Of a stretch of DNA of 64,000 bases, positions 61,135-64,000 are shown in pieces. A program made the translations under genes and the position numbers. Every line of letters begins with the position of its first letter. Position 1 is the first letter of the stretch. The DNA is from Saprospiraceae bacterium (GTDB lineage Bacteria > Bacteroidota > Bacteroidia > Chitinophagales > Saprospiraceae): assembly GCA_013001975.1 (NCBI GenBank), contig JABDKX010000216.1:21322-85321 (forward strand), in the 5' to 3' direction. The notes under the pieces were generated by a model. That model saw nothing but the letters and a program-made list of their open reading frames with translations, was not told the DNA's origin and ran no database searches.

Positions 61135-63110
61135 GCGCAATTGGGCTGGTAGGAAAACCAAATTCTGGTAAAACAAGTCTCTTCAATTTATTGACTGGCC
61201 TAAATCAAAAAGTAGGCAATTACTCGGGTGTCACCGTTGAAAAAAAACATGGTTTTTATAAAAACAATAAAATTGTTGATTTACCAGGTCTTAATTCATT
61301 ATGGATAGATACTCAAGATGAACAAATCAGTCAAGAAGCTATTCTTGATTTTGCAAACAACAATGATCCTATCATTTTTGTAGCCAATGGCAACCAACTA
61401 AATGGAAGTTTGGTTTTGTTTTCTGAAATCGCTGATTTACAAACACCCATGTGTCTTGTTATTAATTACAAAGACGAACTTGAGAAAAACAACATTTCTA
61501 TAAATACTGATCAATTGTCAAACCAATTGAACTGTAAAGTAGTCATGATTAATTCTGTTAATGGTGACGGTTTAGAATTGCTTAGTGCGATTATTTCAGA
61601 AAAGCAATTTAAAATTCCAAATACTTTTTACAGAAGTAAGTACGATAATTTAACTGATGAAGGCATTAATAATAGTTATATAAAAAAGCTTAATGAGTTA
61701 AATAAGAATATTGATGAAGAAGTCTTCAATATTATAAATGAAGATTTTGCTCAGAGACAACTATTGGTCAATAACATATTAAATAAAGTAGTCACAACAC
61801 CAAATCCAAAAAATGAACTAGTAGAACGAACAAATAAAATTGATCGGTATCTACTCCACCCTATTTGGGGTATATTTATTTTCTTGCTTACCATGTTATT
61901 GGTATTTCAGTCTGTGTTTAGTTTTTCTTCAATACCCATGGACTTAATTGATAATGGATTTGCTTCCTTAGCTTCTTGGAGTATGGAAAACATTACAATT
62001 CCTTGGCTTGCTGATTTGGTAGCTAACGGCATAATAGCTGGTCTTGGCGGTGTTCTCATTTTCATTCCACAAATAGTCATTCTTTTTGTTTTATTAGGCA
62101 TACTTGAACATTCGGGCTACCTCTCTCGGATTTCACATCTCTCCGATAGGTTTTTACAAAAATTTGGTTTAAGTGGTAAAAGTATTATTCCGCTAATGTC
62201 ATCGTGGGCATGTGCCATTCCAGCCATTATGAGTGCAAGAATGATAGAAGATCCGAAAGAAAGAATGGCTGTCATCTTTGCTGCACCATTAATGACTTGT
62301 AGTGCTAGGTTACCTGTATATACCATTTTGATTGCAGTTCTTGTTCCTGCAGAAGGAAGTGGTTTTTTTAATATGAGAGGAATCCTTTTGCTGCTGTTCT
62401 ATCTCATTGGTGTAATCGCAACATTAGCAGTTTCTTGGTTTATAAACAAAAGAATTACTGTTAACTCAGAAAGCCTTTGGACTTTAGAAATGCCAATATA
62501 TAGAATGCCAAATTGGAGAAACGTTTGGTTGAATGCTTATTCTAAGACCAAGTCATTTGTTGTTGAGGCAGGTAAAATAATTTTTCTAATATCCATAGTA
62601 TTATGGGTTTTAGCCAGTTTTAGTCCTAAGAGTGACGCCTTCATCGATCAACAATTTGAGTCCTTTTCACAAGCAGAACCTTCGACAAATATTTCAAGAG
62701 ATGCTTTTGCATTAGAATATTCCTATGCTGGATACTTAGGTAAATTTATTGAACCAGCTATTCAACCTTTGGGATACGATTGGAAAATTGGAATTGCCCT
62801 TATTACCTCTTTTGCTGCAAGGGAAGTTTTTGTAGGTACACTCAGCACCATTTACAGCGTTGGTTCAGAAGATGAACAACCGATTATTGATCGCTTAAGA
62901 ACGGAAGTCAATATGCAAACTGGTGAACTTAGATACAATCGGGCGACTTCTATTTCACTTCTTTTGTTTTATGCTTTTGCTTTGCAATGCATGAGTACAA
63001 TTGCTATCGTAAAGAAAGAATCTGCATCTTGGAAATATGCCGCTTTTCAATTCGTTTTCTTTTTAGCATTAGCTTATATTTTTGCTTTTGCTTCTTACCG
63101 AATATTCTAA
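61131..63110 (+). CDS. feoB: Ferrous iron transporter FeoB
   Basis: A 659-residue inner-membrane Fe2+ permease with an N-terminal G protein. G1 is GKPNSGKTS (8-16), the G2/switch region GNYSGVTVEKK (29-39), G3 DLPG (50-53) and G4 NYKD (112-115). The membrane part carries the FeoB Gate signature (SSWACAIPAIMSARMIEDPKERM, and CSARLPVYTILIA) and the second Gate (FAAREVFVGTLSTIYSVG), in about eight to ten transmembrane segments. FeoC is absent, as in most Bacteroidota. It ends just before a terminator-like hairpin facing the convergent T9SS gene. Confidence 0.97.
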   Translation: MSAIGLVGKPNSGKTSLFNLLTGLNQKVGNYSGVTVEKKHGFYKNNKIVDLPGLNSLWIDTQDEQISQEAILDFANNNDPIIFVANGNQLNGSLVLFSEIADLQTPMCLVINYKDELEKNNISINTDQLSNQLNCKVVMINSVNGDGLELLSAIISEKQFKIPNTFYRSKYDNLTDEGINNSYIKKLNELNKNIDEEVFNIINEDFAQRQLLVNNILNKVVTTPNPKNELVERTNKIDRYLLHPIWGIFIFLLTMLLVFQSVFSFSSIPMDLIDNGFASLASWSMENITIPWLADLVANGIIAGLGGVLIFIPQIVILFVLLGILEHSGYLSRISHLSDRFLQKFGLSGKSIIPLMSSWACAIPAIMSARMIEDPKERMAVIFAAPLMTCSARLPVYTILIAVLVPAEGSGFFNMRGILLLLFYLIGVIATLAVSWFINKRITVNSESLWTLEMPIYRMPNWRNVWLNAYSKTKSFVVEAGKIIFLISIVLWVLASFSPKSDAFIDQQFESFSQAEPSTNISRDAFALEYSYAGYLGKFIEPAIQPLGYDWKIGIALITSFAAREVFVGTLSTIYSVGSEDEQPIIDRLRTEVNMQTGELRYNRATSISLLLFYAFALQCMSTIAIVKKESASWKYAAFQFVFFLALAYIFAFASYRIF

Positions 63111-63142
63111 AAAAAAGAGCCGCAACTTTGGTTGCAACTCTT
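63111..63142 (-). terminator. Terminator-like hairpin between feoB and the T9SS gene
   Basis: On the minus strand, GAGTTGCAAC pairs with GTTGCGGCTC (two central mismatches, four-base loop) and is followed by six T residues. It is the likely terminator of the right-edge T9SS gene and possibly also slows read-through from feoB. Confidence 0.65.
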
Positions 63143-63163
63143 CATAGCTGATCGATAATGATT

Positions 63164-64000
63164 TTATTTTAAATGTATTATATTTTTATGTGCGATAAAA
63201 TTTTCTGATAAAATTTCAACGATATACATTCCTGATTGAAGCGCAAAATCTATATCCCAAACAAGGCGATAGTAGTCACCAACCAAAGTTGGATTCAAAT
63301 TATAAGAAGCCACTAACTGCCCTTTGGTATTTATCAGTTTCAATTGAAATTCTTTAGAACCACTATTTTCTGTTGAAGGTATTTTCACAGTTATATTATC
63401 AACAAATGGATTTGGAAAAACTTCAATAGCGTTATTCAGAGCCACATCTTCAGTTGCAATAACTAAATCTTCTTCATCAATACCATTCAAATTGTTAGAA
63501 CTGATTGAAGATGTATCAGGTTCTAAGCACAAAAAGATGGTCTTAGCACTTAATAAGTTTTGTTCTTTACTGACTTCAATAACATCATTAGCTATAAATG
63601 TATTTGTCGAAAATTCATTTTCTAAAATATAGTTAGCATGCCAAACTTGTTCTGCTTGAAAAGTTACGTTAATTTCATCTCCGCTGTCAATAACAATATT
63701 TTCATTAAAAATATTTCCATTGTAAAATCCTCGAAATTCAATATTGAACGGAGAGTCTCCAACATATTTTCCTGTGGCAATAATCGGTTGATTAATATCA
63801 ATTTGGTTACCCTGACTTAGATTTATATAATTAGAATAAGCAAAACCATCGGTTGCTTCAATATCAAAATCGTAATCGGATATTAACATCAGATTAGCTT
63901 CTAGTATTTCTTCAATATCTTTTTTTACTTCGTATAAATATCTGGCATGAAAATATTTACCGTTACCTAATGTTGTCAGCAAGTTGTAGAAATATTCGTT
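63164..64000 (-). CDS. T9SS type A sorting-domain protein, C-terminal part (cut by right edge)
   Basis: The frame is open to the last base of the window, so at least 278 residues belong to a larger gene and the TTG at 63982 need not be its start. Residues upstream include Gln/Ile/Asp-rich beta strands typical of structural domains in T9SS-exported proteins. The C-terminal about 85 residues (EVFPNPFVDNITVKIP, KLINTKGQLVAS, YRLVWDIDFALQSGMYIVEI and a final Lys) form the type A sorting domain (por-secretion tail), which directs export and surface attachment. This is a different class of sorting signal from the giant proteins. The function of the passenger is not visible. Confidence 0.85.
   Translation of the reverse strand, partial: NEYFYNLLTTLGNGKYFHARYLYEVKKDIEEILEANLMLISDYDFDIEATDGFAYSNYINLSQGNQIDINQPIIATGKYVGDSPFNIEFRGFYNGNIFNENIVIDSGDEINVTFQAEQVWHANYILENEFSTNTFIANDVIEVSKEQNLLSAKTIFLCLEPDTSSISSNNLNGIDEEDLVIATEDVALNNAIEVFPNPFVDNITVKIPSTENSGSKEFQLKLINTKGQLVASYNLNPTLVGDYYRLVWDIDFALQSGMYIVEILSENFIAHKNIIHLK

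Overview
The window is AT-rich chromosomal DNA from a member of the Bacteroidota, most likely a Saprospiria/Lewinella-like marine or sludge bacterium. Four things point there: type IX secretion (T9SS) C-terminal sorting domains of type B (the CHU_C or gliding-motility-associated domain, four copies) and type A (one copy); repeated TAnnTTTG promoter -7 elements placed only about 7-25 bases before many start codons; the long NusB form typical of Bacteroidota; and Bacteroidota-type versions of trmH, miaE, cdaA and a DUF4953-type metalloprotease. I saw no tRNA, rRNA, insertion sequence, prophage or CRISPR array.

Layout. 1-9.3 kb: a secreted alpha-2-macroglobulin-like protein cut by the left edge, then a minus-strand housekeeping run (nusB, a small OmpA-like protein, and guaA - binding-protein-like lipoprotein - trmH - mmcQ/yjbR - FAD amine oxidase). 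9.6-26.6 kb: short operons of core functions: a secreted zinc metalloprotease, Nudix hydrolase divergent from pyrE-M42 peptidase-UbiA-like membrane protein, M20 dipeptidase-FKBP-trmD, a membrane AraC regulator, prolyl oligopeptidase-cdaA (c-di-AMP synthesis), miaE, a methyltransferase beside a DES1-like sphingolipid desaturase, and cmk. 26.7-50.9 kb: four consecutive giant minus-strand genes for secreted, acidic, Cys-rich multidomain proteins of 2449, 1909, 1111 and 2488 residues, all ending in a type B T9SS domain. 51.4-64 kb: a DinB-like protein, a radical SAM-GreA-like-DUF1835 operon, a metallo-beta-lactamase-fold hydrolase, plsC-like acyltransferase, a sodium/solute symporter, a TetR-acyl-CoA dehydrogenase pair divergent from feoAB, and the C-terminal part of a type A T9SS protein cut by the right edge.

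The accessory centrepiece is the 24-kb giant-gene cluster. The 2449- and 1909-residue proteins are diverged paralogues, colinear over about 1750 residues and built on a roughly 255-residue composite repeat (PKD-like, then fibronectin-III-like, then a CxAxxC linker). The larger one has gained about 680 N-terminal residues of HYR/Ig-like repeats. The 2488-residue protein carries about five pre-peptidase-C-like domains, an unrecognised Trp/Gly-rich block and four 178-residue repeats marked by a DCSCP-type motif. The 1111-residue protein opens with a proprotein-convertase P-domain. At least two of the four have their own intrinsic terminator. I infer a cell-surface adhesin or matrix locus exported by T9SS; a specific function cannot be read from the sequence.

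Secondary points of interest are a desaturase that looks strikingly like eukaryotic sphingolipid delta-4 desaturases, a perfect palindrome between the TetR gene and feoAB, an oxidoreductase gene with no canonical start codon before its FAD motif, and an orphan terminator upstream of the giant cluster.
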